A stretch of 64,000 nucleotides of DNA from Pseudomonas iridis (GCF_017980685.1 NZ_JACXXO010000001.1:974207-1038206); one strand, 5' to 3'; positions 39,890 to 50,824 are shown, counted from the first letter of the stretch. The notes: generated by a model not told the origin, from the letters alone. A program made the numbers and translations.

Positions 39890-41239
39890 TTACAGCAGGT
39901 AAGAAAGGCCGACAGTCAGACCGAAAGCGACCAGCGAGATCAACGTCTCAAGCACGGTCCAGGTCTTGAACGTCTGCGCGACCGTCATGTTGAAGTATTC
40001 CTTGATCAACCAGAAGCCGCCGTCGTTGACGTGGGAAAAGATAACCGACCCGGCCCCGGTCGCCAGCACCAACAGTTCGGGGTGTGGATATCCCAGACCA
40101 ATGGCCACAGGCGCGACCACACCGGACGCGGTGGTCATCGCCACAGTCGCCGAACCCGTAGCGATACGCATCAGAGCGGCAAATAGCCAACCCATGAGCA
40201 GCGGCGACAGATGAAATTCGTGAGCGAGGCCGACGATCTGATCGGTCACGCCAGCATCGACCAGTATCCGGTTCAAACCACCGCCCGCGCCGACCAGCAA
40301 GGTGATGCTGGCGGTTGGCGCCAGACATTCATTGGTGAATTTGAGGATCGATTCGCGGTTGAAACCCTGGGCAATCCCAAGCGTCCAGAAGCTCAGCAAC
40401 GTCGCCAGCAACAGCGCAATCACCGAATTGCCGATGAACAACAGGAACTGATTGAAACCGCTGCCCGGCGTCGAAATCAGGTTGGCCCAACCGCCAATCA
40501 GCATCAGCACCACCGGCAACAGAATGGTCGCCATGGTGATACCGAAGCTCGGCAGCTTGTCGCGTGGTTCGCGGTCGAGGAATTGTTTTTCGAGCGGGTT
40601 ATCCGCCGGCAACTGAATGCGCGGGACGATGAATTTGGCGTACAGCGGGCCGGCGATGATAGCCGTAGGAATCCCGATCGCGATTGCATACAACAAGGTC
40701 TGCCCGACCGACGCCTGATACGCCTGTACCGCCAGCATTGCGGCCGGGTGCGGCGGCACCAATGCATGCACCACCGAGAGGCCGGCAACCATGGGCAAAC
40801 CAACCATCAGGATGGAGACACCCACCCGTCGCGCCACGGTAAACGCAATAGGCACCAGCAACACAAAACCGACTTCGAAGAACAGCGGCAGCCCGACCAG
40901 AAACGCGATGCAGACCATCGCCCAGTGCGCGTTCTTCTCGCCGAACTTGTCGATCAACGTTCGCGCCATCTGATCCGCGCCACCAGACTCGGCCATCATC
41001 TTGCCGAGCATCGTCCCCAGCGCCACCACCAGCGCAATGTGCCCGAGCGTCTTGCCGACCCCGGCCTCATACGCACCCACCACACCCGACGGCGGCATGC
41101 CCGCTACCAGTGCCAGACCAATGGAAATCAGCGTGATGACAATGAACGGATTGAGCCGGTAACGGGCGATCAACACGATCAAAGCGATGATGGCCACGGC
41201 GGCATACACCAGCAGCCAATAGCCGAAAGAAGGCGTCAT
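39890..41239 (-). CDS. GntP-family permease
   Basis: 449 residues from ATG 41239, with GGAG six bases upstream. About 12 membrane segments. Family blocks include GIPTAIIAGPLY, TASGVVAPVAIGLGYPHPE and HVNDGGFWLIKEYFNM. GntP transporters import gluconate or related hydroxy acids, and DsdX-type relatives take D-serine. Next to a D-aminoacylase, an N-acyl-D-amino acid or D-amino acid is a plausible substrate. First gene of the operon. Confidence 0.92.
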   Translation of the reverse strand: MTPSFGYWLLVYAAVAIIALIVLIARYRLNPFIVITLISIGLALVAGMPPSGVVGAYEAGVGKTLGHIALVVALGTMLGKMMAESGGADQMARTLIDKFGEKNAHWAMVCIAFLVGLPLFFEVGFVLLVPIAFTVARRVGVSILMVGLPMVAGLSVVHALVPPHPAAMLAVQAYQASVGQTLLYAIAIGIPTAIIAGPLYAKFIVPRIQLPADNPLEKQFLDREPRDKLPSFGITMATILLPVVLMLIGGWANLISTPGSGFNQFLLFIGNSVIALLLATLLSFWTLGIAQGFNRESILKFTNECLAPTASITLLVGAGGGLNRILVDAGVTDQIVGLAHEFHLSPLLMGWLFAALMRIATGSATVAMTTASGVVAPVAIGLGYPHPELLVLATGAGSVIFSHVNDGGFWLIKEYFNMTVAQTFKTWTVLETLISLVAFGLTVGLSYLL

Positions 41240-41580
41240 GCGGTACTCCTCGAAAGGGTCACGTTCGAATGGGTTGTGAAACTCATAAATCATTTCGAGA
41301 TCGAGATTTCAAACCGCATGAAAGTAATTTTCGCGCAGAGGCAAGGGGTGTCGCGGATGGATATGTCTTGTCGTGATTAATGAAAATTGGGAGGCGGGAT
41401 TTTCATGGCTGTCAGGCAAACACAAATCAAAATGTGGGAGCGAGCCTGCTCGCGAAGGCGGCCTGACAATCAACATCTCTAGCGACTGAAGCACCGATTT
41501 CGCGAGCAGGCTCGCTCCCACAGTTTTGATCGCATACCTCCAAACAGAATGCGCAAAACTTATGGGAGCTGGTGTACGAC
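41240..41580. repeat. Intergenic stretch with a REP pair (41433-41523)
   Basis: TGTGGGAGCGAGCCTGCTCG at 41433 faces its inverse complement ending at 41523. The remainder (41240-41432) contains the GntP operon promoter region and no gene I can support. Confidence 0.85.
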
Positions 41581-42474
41581 TCACACCATTTCGTTACGGA
41601 TCCATTCAACCACCGAGGTGCGTTTCGGCGTCCAGCCCAGCAGTTCGCGGGCGTGTTTGCCGCGTACCCGGCTGTTGGAGCCGAGGCCGTAGTTGGCCAT
41701 TTCATAGCCCCACTCGGCTTCGGCGTCTTGCAGTGGCCAGTCTTGTGGCTGGCCCAGGTTCAGGGCTTGGGCCATGGCGGTGGTCATGTCGATGAACGAC
41801 GCTTCGCCGCTTTCGACAAAGTAGAACGTGCCCGGGACGTTTTTGGTCAGCGCCAGCAGGTACAGGGCGACGACGTCTTCGATGTGTACGTTGGACCAGA
41901 TGTTTTGACCCGTGCCGACGTGGCGAACCACAGCGCTTTTGCGCGCCTGTTTCAGCAAGCGCGGCAATTGCACGCTGTCGCGGTTGACGCCCAGGCTGTG
42001 GCCGTAGATCAGGGTGTTGCAGATAACGGCCGAATTCACGCCGTCCTTCGCTGCATCGAGGATCAGGTTGTCGATGGCCACGCGTGCGGCTTTGTCGACG
42101 GTCGGCTCGGGGAGGTTGTCTTCGTAGTAGATGACGTCGCTCGACTTGCCGCCGGATGCATCGCCGACGATGCTCGAACCGCTGGTGTGCAGGAATACTT
42201 TGTTGGAGCCGCGCAAAGCGTCGAGCAAGGCTTCGACCGCGGCGCGATGGTCGCTGCTGGCGGCGTTGATCACTGCGTCGGCAGCGCGGGCCTGTTCGGC
42301 GAGCAGTGTTTGGTCGTCGAGGGTGCCGATCACCGGGGTGATGCCCAGTGCTTTGAGTTCATCGGCTTGTTCGGCGCTGCGCACCAGACCCGTAACATTG
42401 TGGCCGGCCTGAACCAGACCGGTAGCGATGGAGCCGCCGATAAAACCGGCAGCGCCGGTGACGAATACGTTCAT
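41581..42474 (-). CDS. Extended SDR (NAD-dependent epimerase-type) protein
   Basis: 297 residues from ATG 42474 (MNVFVTGAAGFIGGSIATGL). Rossmann motif VTGAAGFIG. The middle has HTSGSSIVG, and the usual YxxxK is not obvious, so it is an atypical SDR of the NAD(P)-binding type. Substrate unknown. Just downstream of, and on the same strand as, the LysR gene at 42578. Confidence 0.85.
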   Translation of the reverse strand: MNVFVTGAAGFIGGSIATGLVQAGHNVTGLVRSAEQADELKALGITPVIGTLDDQTLLAEQARAADAVINAASSDHRAAVEALLDALRGSNKVFLHTSGSSIVGDASGGKSSDVIYYEDNLPEPTVDKAARVAIDNLILDAAKDGVNSAVICNTLIYGHSLGVNRDSVQLPRLLKQARKSAVVRHVGTGQNIWSNVHIEDVVALYLLALTKNVPGTFYFVESGEASFIDMTTAMAQALNLGQPQDWPLQDAEAEWGYEMANYGLGSNSRVRGKHARELLGWTPKRTSVVEWIRNEMV

Positions 42475-42577
42475 GGAGAAACTCCCTGCGTGAGTAAGTG
42501 ATGGGACGAGTATTGACCGACGACGGCGGCCGAAAAACCCGTCATCACCCAAATCACTGTTGCGCAGAGGTCACGAA

Positions 42578-43489
42578 TCAACCTTTGAAATCGGCGCTGG
42601 CGTAAGCCGCGAGTTTGCTCTGGATGAAGTCGAGGAAGCACTGAATCCGCAGCGCCAGTTGCGAGTTACGGTAGTAAACGGCGTTGATCGGTTGGCGATA
42701 ACCGCTGTTGAATTCCGCCAGCACGACCTTCAAACGTCCGGCGCGGATGTCGTCGATGGTCATGAAGTGCGACAGGCACGCGATGCCCTGCCCTTCCAGC
42801 GCCAAGTGCCGAACGGTTTCGCCGCTGGAGGCGCTGATGGCCGGGGTGATGGGCCAGCGGTCACCGTGCACGTAACGCAACGGCCACTGATTGAGGCCTT
42901 CGTTCTGGGTAAAACCGAGCAAGGCGTGTTCGCTGAGGTCGGCCACTTGCAGCGGCGTGCCGTGGGTTTTCAGATAGGCAGGGCTGGCGACGATCAGCAG
43001 CGGACTGCAACCCAGCGAACGCGCATGCAATGTCGAATCGGCGAGGGTGCCGATGCGGATGGCGACGTCGGTACTTTGTTCCAGCAGGTCAATGATCAGG
43101 TCATTGCTGTTGAGTTCGAGCTGGATGTCCGGGTAGAGCCGGCGGAATTCGTCGATGTAGGGCACGACCGCGTGCAGCATGAACGGCGACGCGGCGTTGA
43201 TCCGCAGGCGTCCGGACGGGGTTTGCTGGCGCGAGGACAGGCGTTCTTCGAGTTGCTCCATCTGATCGAGAATCAGCTTGGCCTGCTCAAAGAAATACTT
43301 GCCCTCCTCGGTCAGGTCCATGCGCCGCGTGGTGCGGTTGATCAGCGTGGTATCAAGCTTGGCTTCCAGCCGCGACAGCGTGCGACTGACCGCCGACGGC
43401 GTCTGCCCGACCTGCTCGGCCGCGGCGGAAATCGAACCGCACTCGATCACACAGACGAAAATCTGCAACTCATCGGATCTGGCTTTCAC
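42578..43489 (-). CDS. LysR-family transcriptional regulator
   Basis: 303 residues from GTG 43489 (VKARSDELQIFVCVIECGSI...), supported by GAGGAC five bases upstream; an upstream TTG has no site. N-terminal HTH (SISAAAEQVGQTPSAVSRTL) and a typical substrate-binding domain. It could regulate the adjoining SDR gene (102 bases downstream) or the divergent or neighbouring mdaB gene. It resembles regulators of aromatic/quinone defence genes in general form only. Confidence 0.9.
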   Translation of the reverse strand: MKARSDELQIFVCVIECGSISAAAEQVGQTPSAVSRTLSRLEAKLDTTLINRTTRRMDLTEEGKYFFEQAKLILDQMEQLEERLSSRQQTPSGRLRINAASPFMLHAVVPYIDEFRRLYPDIQLELNSNDLIIDLLEQSTDVAIRIGTLADSTLHARSLGCSPLLIVASPAYLKTHGTPLQVADLSEHALLGFTQNEGLNQWPLRYVHGDRWPITPAISASSGETVRHLALEGQGIACLSHFMTIDDIRAGRLKVVLAEFNSGYRQPINAVYYRNSQLALRIQCFLDFIQSKLAAYASADFKG

Positions 43490-43510
43490 GGGTGTCCTCT
43501 TTGAAATCGC

Positions 43511-43584
43511 CAAGATCGCAGCCTTCGGCCGCTCCTACAGTGAAATGCGTTCCCCTGCAGGAGCTGCCGAAGGCTGCGATCTTT
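43511..43584. repeat. REP pair (GTAGGAGCTGCCG type, short)
   Basis: AAGATCGCAGCCTTCGGCCG and its inverse complement (GGAGCTGCCGAAGGCTGCGA, 43560s) separated by about 14 bases. Lies between LysR and mdaB, both on the minus strand. Confidence 0.85.
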
Positions 43585-43616
43585 TGCTGTTACAACCGAT
43601 AGTAGCCCGAAACCAC

Positions 43617-44207
43617 TCAAGCCTTGAGGCCAAACACCTCGCTCAAATGCTGCTCGTAGCGCGCCACATCATTCTCGATGTTCGGGCGCTTCATCACGTC
43701 GACACACAGAAACGTCGGTAACCCGGTCATGCCCAGAAACTCATTGGCCTTGTGAAACGGGAAGTACACCGCGTCCACGCCCTTGGCTTCGAAGAAGTCA
43801 GTCGGGTCATCGAAGGCTTGCTGCGGGGCGTTCCACGTCAGCGAGAGCATGTATTGCTTGCCCTGGACCAGGCCACCACTGCCGTACTTCTGCGACGCAT
43901 CGGAACGGGTGCGACCATCGCTGGCGTAAAGGCTGCCGTGGCCTTCGGTGAAGACTTCGTCAACGTACTTTTTTACCGTCCACGGCGCGCCCATCCACCA
44001 GCCCGGCATCTGATAAATGATCACGTCGGCCCAGAGGAATTTGGCGACCTCTTCAGCGACGTCATAACCCTCGTCGATGAACGTCGTTTTGACGTCGACA
44101 CCGCCGCGATCCAGCACGCTCAGCGCGGTTTCGTGCAGGGTGGTGTTGTAGCGACCGTCGGAGTGAGCGAATTTTTTACCGCCATTGAGCAACAACACTT
44201 TTTTCAT
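43617..44207 (-). CDS. mdaB: NADPH quinone reductase MdaB
   Basis: 196 residues closely matching MdaB: LLLNGGKKFAHSDGRYN, ADVIIYQMPGWWMGAPWTVK, YASDGRTRSDASQKYGSGG and LSLTWNAPQQAF. It is a flavodoxin-fold FAD enzyme that reduces quinones by two electrons, keeping them from redox cycling. In E. coli mdaB is in an operon with ygiN; here a YgiN-like gene is divergent just upstream, with 184 bases between start codons. Confidence 0.95.
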   Translation of the reverse strand: MKKVLLLNGGKKFAHSDGRYNTTLHETALSVLDRGGVDVKTTFIDEGYDVAEEVAKFLWADVIIYQMPGWWMGAPWTVKKYVDEVFTEGHGSLYASDGRTRSDASQKYGSGGLVQGKQYMLSLTWNAPQQAFDDPTDFFEAKGVDAVYFPFHKANEFLGMTGLPTFLCVDVMKRPNIENDVARYEQHLSEVFGLKA

Positions 44208-44391
44208 GAGAAAGCCTCGGCGCAGCCATCGGGCTGGGTGAAGAAGGGAAAATTGAATGGCGGCAGGTTAACGATCGGCCTCGCGCGGAATAAGCCACGG
44301 TCGCGCAAAATACATTTGATTAAAAAGCACGAATCGATAGCTGATTGTTGCCGTAGCATTCGCAGCCATCTGAATTTGAGGAGTTGTTCCG

Positions 44392-44706
44392 ATGAGTGAA
44401 CGCCTGGGTTTCATCCTGCACGCCAAGACCCGTCCGGAAAAAGCCGCGGCTTTCGAAGCGCTGTTCCGTGCCTATGTCGAGCCAAGCCGCGCCGAGCCGG
44501 GCTGCATCGAATACCACATGCTGCGCGACAAAGAAGATCCGACGCTGTTCATCTTCTACGAGATCTGGGCATCCCAGGCGCATCTCGATGTGCACTCGAA
44601 CCTGCCGCACATGAAGCAGTTTTTCGAGCAGCGCATGGAGTTTCTGGAGCGAGATTTCGACATTCGCTCGATCGACATGCTCAGTGAATCGTCGGCTAGC
44701 CGCTGA
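44392..44706 (+). CDS. YgiN-like antibiotic biosynthesis monooxygenase (quinol monooxygenase)
   Basis: 104 residues. ABM-fold dimer: LGFILHAKTRPEKAAAFEAL, EPGCIEYHMLRDKEDPTLFI, FYEIWASQAHLDVH. E. coli YgiN oxidises menadiol and works with MdaB in a quinone redox cycle. The divergent arrangement with mdaB suggests shared control. Three bases of overlap beyond its stop with the convergent exporter gene (11 bases in all). Confidence 0.88.
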   Translation: MSERLGFILHAKTRPEKAAAFEALFRAYVEPSRAEPGCIEYHMLRDKEDPTLFIFYEIWASQAHLDVHSNLPHMKQFFEQRMEFLERDFDIRSIDMLSESSASR

Positions 44707-45460
44707 TCAGCAAGTGGGCGCCGAGCGCGCCCAGACCGATGAAGAACACCCGCTTGAACAGCACCGCGCTGATTCGCTGACGCAGCCATTGGCCGAGCAA
44801 CATGCCAAGCACTGCCGGAACCAGCGCCAGCAGCGAAGCGCTCAATTCACCGCCACCCAACGCGCCACGCCAGAGCAAGCCGCCGGCCAACGCCAGGGTC
44901 GAGACGGTAAACGACAGCCCGAGCGCCTGCACCAGTTCATCGCGATTCAAACCCAGCGCTTGCAGGTATGGCACTGCGGGAATCACGAAGACTCCGGTGG
45001 CCGAAGTGATAACACCGGTGATCACCCCGCAGACCGGCCCAAGCCATGGCTCATGGCGCGGCTTTATGTGCAGCGTAGGCAGCAATAGCCCGCTCAACGC
45101 ATACAGCAACAGTGCCGCGCCCAGTCCGCGTACCACCCAATGTCCGCCGACCATGCCGATCGATAACGTGCCGATACCGGTGCCAAGGAAGATCATCAAA
45201 AGCATCGGCCAGAGGCGTTTGATCAATCCTTTCAAATGACCGCCGAACGCCAGTTGCCAGACGTTGGTCAATGTTGCCGGGATGATCAGCAACACAGCAG
45301 CCTGTGATGGGGCCATAGCCAGACCGAGCAGCCCCATGGCGACGGTGGGCAGGCCGAGGCCGATGATGCCTTTGATCAGGCCGGCCAGGATGAAAGTGGC
45401 GATCACCAGTAACGAAAAGGCAAGACCGAGGTTTTGGTAGAAATCTGCAAGTGTGTTCAT
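44696..45460 (-). CDS. TauE/SafE-family exporter
   Basis: 254 residues from ATG 45460; a longer frame extends into the REP-containing region and is not used. Eight or so membrane segments and the family repeat GLIKGIIGLGLPTVAMGL near the start. These permeases move sulphite, sulphoacetate or other organic anions out of the cell; no substrate can be read here. It is divergent from the LysR gene at 45693, which may control it. Confidence 0.88.
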   Translation of the reverse strand: MNTLADFYQNLGLAFSLLVIATFILAGLIKGIIGLGLPTVAMGLLGLAMAPSQAAVLLIIPATLTNVWQLAFGGHLKGLIKRLWPMLLMIFLGTGIGTLSIGMVGGHWVVRGLGAALLLYALSGLLLPTLHIKPRHEPWLGPVCGVITGVITSATGVFVIPAVPYLQALGLNRDELVQALGLSFTVSTLALAGGLLWRGALGGGELSASLLALVPAVLGMLLGQWLRQRISAVLFKRVFFIGLGALGAHLLISG

Positions 45461-45560
45461 GGCGCTAATGTGCGCCGGTCGAGGGCGGTTGAAAATCTGC
45501 CATATACTTAGCCTGCCTCTGCCCAAACAAGAGGCTGATATTTTTTTGATGCTGCTGGCC

Positions 45561-45655
45561 TCATCGCTGGCAAGCCAGCTCCCACAGTATTTTGTGTTGT
45601 GCGCAGATGTTGTGATCGACGCCGAAACCTGTGGGAGCTGGCTTGCCAGCGATGG
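45561..45655. repeat. REP pair (GTGGGAGCTGGCTTGCCAGC type)
   Basis: TCATCGCTGGCAAGCCAGCT at 45561 and its inverse complement (45629-45655), inside the divergent promoter region of the exporter and LysR genes. Unlike the other REPs here it lies between divergent rather than convergent or tandem genes, so it may have landed in a regulatory region. Confidence 0.85.
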
Positions 45656-45692
45656 TGCCAGCCCAGACACCGCAAAATCATGGGCTGCCACC

Positions 45693-46574
45693 ATGCACTT
45701 CGACCTCACCGATCTGCGCCTCTACCTGCACATCCTCGACACCGGCAACATCACCGCCGGCGCCGCTCGCAGCCATCTCTCCCTCGCCGCCGCCAGCGCA
45801 AGAATCCGCGCGATGGAAGCCTCACTGGGCACCGACTTTCTCCAGCGCGGTCGTCGTGGCGTGACCCCGACACCGGCCGGCAAAGCGTTGGCCCACCACG
45901 CACGCGTCCTCGTGCAACAAGCCGAACGCATGCAGCAGGATCTCGCCGAATACGCACAAGGCGTCAAAGGTCAGGTGCGGTTGTTGTGCAACACCACCGC
46001 AATCACCGAGTACCTGCCGGAAGTGCTCGCGGACTTCCTGCGCAGCCATCCCAATCTCGACATCGACCTGCAAGAGCTGCCCAGCGCCCGCATCACCCAC
46101 GCCTTGCGGCAGGGGGCGGCGGATCTCGGGATTGTTTCCGACGCGGTCGACACCAGCGACCTACAAACCCAGTCCTTTCGCGACGATCCACTGGTACTGA
46201 TTCTGCCGCTGGATCACCCATTGTCTGACGCCGTCGAGGTCAGTTTCAGCGATGCCTTGCGCTACGACTTCGTAGGACTGAGCGCCGGCAGCGCACTGGC
46301 GATCTACCTTGAAGAACAGGCGTTGCACAGCGGCTCGCGCATGCAGATCCGCATTCGCGCCGACGGTTTCGACGGCGTGATGCGCATGGTCGGCCACGGG
46401 GCCGGACTGGCGATCGTGCCGCTGGCTGCCATCGAGCGCGCAACGCCACGCTCATTCAAAAGCGTTGCCCTCGACGAGCCTTGGGCGCGCCGCTCGTTGC
46501 TGCTGTGCGCGAAGGATTTCAGCGCTCTGCCGAGTTACGCCAAAGCACTGATCAAAGCCTTGACTCTCCCCTAA
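45693..46574 (+). CDS. LysR-family transcriptional regulator
   Basis: 293 residues from ATG 45693 (MHFDLTDLRLYLHILDTGNI...). HTH in GNITAGAARSHLSLAAASAR; substrate-binding domain with FVGLSAGSALAIYLEEQALH. Divergent from the TauE-type exporter, a common pairing. A longer upstream frame crosses the REP pair and is not used. Confidence 0.9.
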   Translation: MHFDLTDLRLYLHILDTGNITAGAARSHLSLAAASARIRAMEASLGTDFLQRGRRGVTPTPAGKALAHHARVLVQQAERMQQDLAEYAQGVKGQVRLLCNTTAITEYLPEVLADFLRSHPNLDIDLQELPSARITHALRQGAADLGIVSDAVDTSDLQTQSFRDDPLVLILPLDHPLSDAVEVSFSDALRYDFVGLSAGSALAIYLEEQALHSGSRMQIRIRADGFDGVMRMVGHGAGLAIVPLAAIERATPRSFKSVALDEPWARRSLLLCAKDFSALPSYAKALIKALTLP

Positions 46575-46613
46575 GGGGCAGACTTCATCCTTGGCTTTTT
46601 TACAGCAGGCACG

Positions 46614-47195
46614 ATGACCATGGGCAAACGCATTCTGCTGATTCTCGGCCATCCTTCGACCAAGAGTTTTTGCGCTGCACTCGCTGAGCGCTACACACAG
46701 TCAGCACTCGATGCCGGACACGAGGTGCGCCAGTTGCGCCTTGGCGAGATGGTTTTCGACCCGGTGCTGCGCGACAGTTATCAACAGATCCAGCCGCTGG
46801 AAGATGACTTGAGCGCGGCACAATCCGACATCCTCTGGGCCGAACATCTGACACTGGTTTACCCGATCTGGTGGGGCGGTATTCCGGCGCTGCTCAAAGG
46901 TTTTTTTGATCGGGTGTTTCTTCCGGGTTTTGCCTTCAAATATCGCCCGGGTAAAGCGTTTCCCGAAAAACTGTTGGCCGGACGCACCGCCGATTTACTG
47001 GTGACCATGGATACTCCGCCCTGGTATTACCGCTGGATCTATCGCATGCCGGGGCTGCATCAGGTGCGCAAGACGACCCTCGATTTCTGTGGGATCAAAC
47101 CCTTGCGCACGCTGACGTTCGGGCCGGTGCTCGGCTCAAGCGATCGGCAACGGAAAGCCTGGTTGGGACAGGTGCAGGCTATCGCCAGTCGCTGA
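46614..47195 (+). CDS. NAD(P)H-dependent oxidoreductase, flavodoxin-like
   Basis: 193 residues from ATG 46614 or 46620. Flavodoxin_2 family: ILLILGHPSTKSFCAALAER, TLVYPIWWGGIPALLKGFFD, PGFAFKYRPGKAFPEKLL. Relatives are quinone reductases (NQO1/KefF type). It is followed by a MerR-type regulator gene on the same strand, about 50 bases away, which may respond to the same electrophile or redox stress. Confidence 0.88.
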   Translation: MTMGKRILLILGHPSTKSFCAALAERYTQSALDAGHEVRQLRLGEMVFDPVLRDSYQQIQPLEDDLSAAQSDILWAEHLTLVYPIWWGGIPALLKGFFDRVFLPGFAFKYRPGKAFPEKLLAGRTADLLVTMDTPPWYYRWIYRMPGLHQVRKTTLDFCGIKPLRTLTFGPVLGSSDRQRKAWLGQVQAIASR

Positions 47196-47243
47196 GTCTG
47201 CCGATAATGCGCTGCGCTGTTACTTGTTGAAAAAAGGACTTAT

Positions 47244-47615
47244 ATGTACATCGGCCAAGCCGCGCAACGTTCCGGCACCACCATCAAAAGCATTCGCCAC
47301 TACGAGTCGATCGGCCTGTTGCCCACACCCCGGCGACAGGGTAGCTACCGCCTCTACGATCAGCAGAGTGTCGAACTGCTGATCTTCATCAAGTGCGCCA
47401 AAGACATGGGTTTTCGGCTCAAGGAGTTGCAGGCGATCTTCTGCGAACATCACGGTGAGGCGATGCCGTGGGCGTTGGCACAACAAGCCATAGAAGCGAA
47501 AAAAAGCGAGATCAACCGCACCATGGCCGAACTCACACGCCAATATGCGCAACTCGAAGGGTTCGAAGTCGAGCTGGAGCGAGCCAGAGTCGAATGCCCG
47601 CTGGAGAAACTCTAA
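47244..47615 (+). CDS. MerR-family transcriptional regulator
   Basis: 123 residues. N-terminal winged HTH (MYIGQAAQRSGTTIKSIRHY) with the RHYESIGLLP strand and a C-terminal coiled coil (AIEAKKSEINRTMAELTRQY). One Cys pair is present (Cys53, Cys67-region) but not the metal-site set of CueR/ZntR; the C-terminal ECPLEKL may be a single ligand. Probably regulates the oxidoreductase upstream and itself. Confidence 0.9.
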   Translation: MYIGQAAQRSGTTIKSIRHYESIGLLPTPRRQGSYRLYDQQSVELLIFIKCAKDMGFRLKELQAIFCEHHGEAMPWALAQQAIEAKKSEINRTMAELTRQYAQLEGFEVELERARVECPLEKL

Positions 47616-47721
47616 CGATCTGCGCGTTTCTGAGCAGTTTGATGTCGAGTACAGACAACTGACCGGCGACCGGGCGCTATAGGGTGCGACTTCAGTTCAC
47701 AGCCCACAGCCCGGAGTTCTC

Positions 47722-48072
47722 ATGACCGCGACCGCCCCTATCACCGTTCTGCGCGATACCCATCCGCTGCCGGTACTCGACGCCTGCAAATGGGAAAAAC
47801 TCGAAGGCGACCCGCACACCGTCAACCTCAACGCCTACACCAGCGAAGACGGCAGCAAGATCATGGGCACCTGGATCTGCACGCCGGGCAAGTGGCGCGT
47901 CGATTATGTGAAGTGGGAGTACTGCCACTTCCAGGAAGGCTACTGCGTGATCACCCCCGACGGCATGGAACCCATCCACCTGCGCGCTGGCGACATCTTC
48001 GTGGTTGAGCCGGGGATGAAAGGCACGTGGGAAGTGGTCGAGACGGTGCGCAAATATTTCGTGTTTGCCTGA
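47722..48072 (+). CDS. Cupin-domain protein (DUF861-like)
   Basis: 116 residues. Cupin motifs: KWEYCHFQEGYCVITPDG and HLRAGDIFVVEPGMKGTW. The family includes (S)-ureidoglycine aminohydrolase-like enzymes, but most members are uncharacterised, and the usual His metal ligands are only partly present here (HF, HL). GGAG upstream. Function unknown. Confidence 0.85.
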   Translation: MTATAPITVLRDTHPLPVLDACKWEKLEGDPHTVNLNAYTSEDGSKIMGTWICTPGKWRVDYVKWEYCHFQEGYCVITPDGMEPIHLRAGDIFVVEPGMKGTWEVVETVRKYFVFA

Positions 48073-48139
48073 TGCAAAAAAGCCGGGGAACCACCCGACG
48101 TGGTTTCCCGGCAAACAATATCAGATACACGAAATTCTC

Positions 48140-48231
48140 TTGTGGGAGCGAGCCTGCTCGCGAAAGCGGACGGTCAGTCACTTCCTTGTTGAAGCGACCG
48201 CCGTCATCGCGAGCAGGCTCGCTCCCACAGC
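48140..48231. repeat. REP pair (GTGGGAGCGAGCCTGCTCGCG type)
   Basis: TTGTGGGAGCGAGCCTGCTC at 48140 and its inverse complement ending at about 48230, between the convergent cupin and mmsB genes; the right arm ends five bases before the mmsB stop. Confidence 0.88.
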
Positions 48232-48235
48232 TTGT

Positions 48236-49138
48236 TCAGCGCTGCCCTTCAATTGCAGGCTTGCGATAGCTGTTGATAATCGCCGAGAAATCTTTCCCGC
48301 CGTCCCCGCGCTGGCTCATCGCCTGATACAACTGCTGCGCCACCGCGCCCAGTACAACTGGCTGATGTGCCTGACGCGCCGCTTCAGTCGCAAGGCCCAG
48401 ATCCTTGAGCATCAATTCCGCACCGAAACCTCCGGTGTACCCGCGGGAAGCCGGCGCTGTTTCGACGATGCCCGGCCACGGGTTGTACATTTCCGAACTC
48501 CAGCAACGCCCGGTCGAACTGTTGATGATCCCGGCCAGCACCGACGTATCGATCCCCAGCGCATCGCCCAGCGCCATCGCTTCACTGACGCCAACCATCG
48601 AAATCGCCAGCAGCAGGTTGTTGCAGATTTTGGCGATCTGCCCGGTGCCGACTTCACCGCAATGAACGATGTTGCGGCCCATCTGCGCCAGCACCGGTTG
48701 CAGGGTGGCGAACAGTTCCGGCGTGGCGCCGACCATGAAGGTCAGGGTCCCGGCAGTCGCACCGCCCGTACCGCCGGACACCGGCGCATCGGCCATGGCC
48801 ACGCCCTGTTTGGCGGCAGCCGCGGCGACGTCTCGAGCAGTCTGCGGATCGATGGTGCTGCAATCCACCGCCGGCACGCCTTTGCCAATGCCGGCGAGAA
48901 CACCGTCTTCACCGAGCCAGACGCTGCGCACGTGCACGGCGGCCGGGAGCATGGTGATCACCAGTTCGGCGTCCTCGGCAGCCTCGCGGGCCGAAGCGCG
49001 GATGGTGCCGCCCATCTGCTCCAACTCCGCCAACACGGTTTTGTTCAAGTCGACCAGATTCAGCGAATGGCCAGCCTTGATCAGGTTGCGCGCCATCGGT
49101 GCGCCCATGTTGCCCAGACCGATAAATGCGATTTTCAT
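48236..49138 (-). CDS. mmsB: 3-hydroxyisobutyrate dehydrogenase
   Basis: 300 residues. NAD-binding IAFIGLGNMGAPMARNLIKA, then the signature block DAPVSGGTGGATAGTLTFMV and catalytic lysine region GQIAKICNNLLLA. It oxidises 3-hydroxyisobutyrate to methylmalonate semialdehyde in valine breakdown, feeding the MmsA enzyme encoded 10 bases upstream in the operon. Confidence 0.96.
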   Translation of the reverse strand: MKIAFIGLGNMGAPMARNLIKAGHSLNLVDLNKTVLAELEQMGGTIRASAREAAEDAELVITMLPAAVHVRSVWLGEDGVLAGIGKGVPAVDCSTIDPQTARDVAAAAAKQGVAMADAPVSGGTGGATAGTLTFMVGATPELFATLQPVLAQMGRNIVHCGEVGTGQIAKICNNLLLAISMVGVSEAMALGDALGIDTSVLAGIINSSTGRCWSSEMYNPWPGIVETAPASRGYTGGFGAELMLKDLGLATEAARQAHQPVVLGAVAQQLYQAMSQRGDGGKDFSAIINSYRKPAIEGQR

Positions 49139-49148
49139 GGCACGTTCC

Positions 49149-50675
<1,527 letters not shown>

Positions 50676-50824
50676 GCTGGTCTCCGAAACTTGTTTTTAT
50701 CGTAGGAGCCAAGGCGAAAGGTTCGCCTTGAGATGAGGCGTGTGTCACGAGTTGGTTGTCGGACTGTTTTTGGAGTATAGATGTGCAAACTTCTAATAAG
50801 AACGCACATATAAGCCCGTCCATC

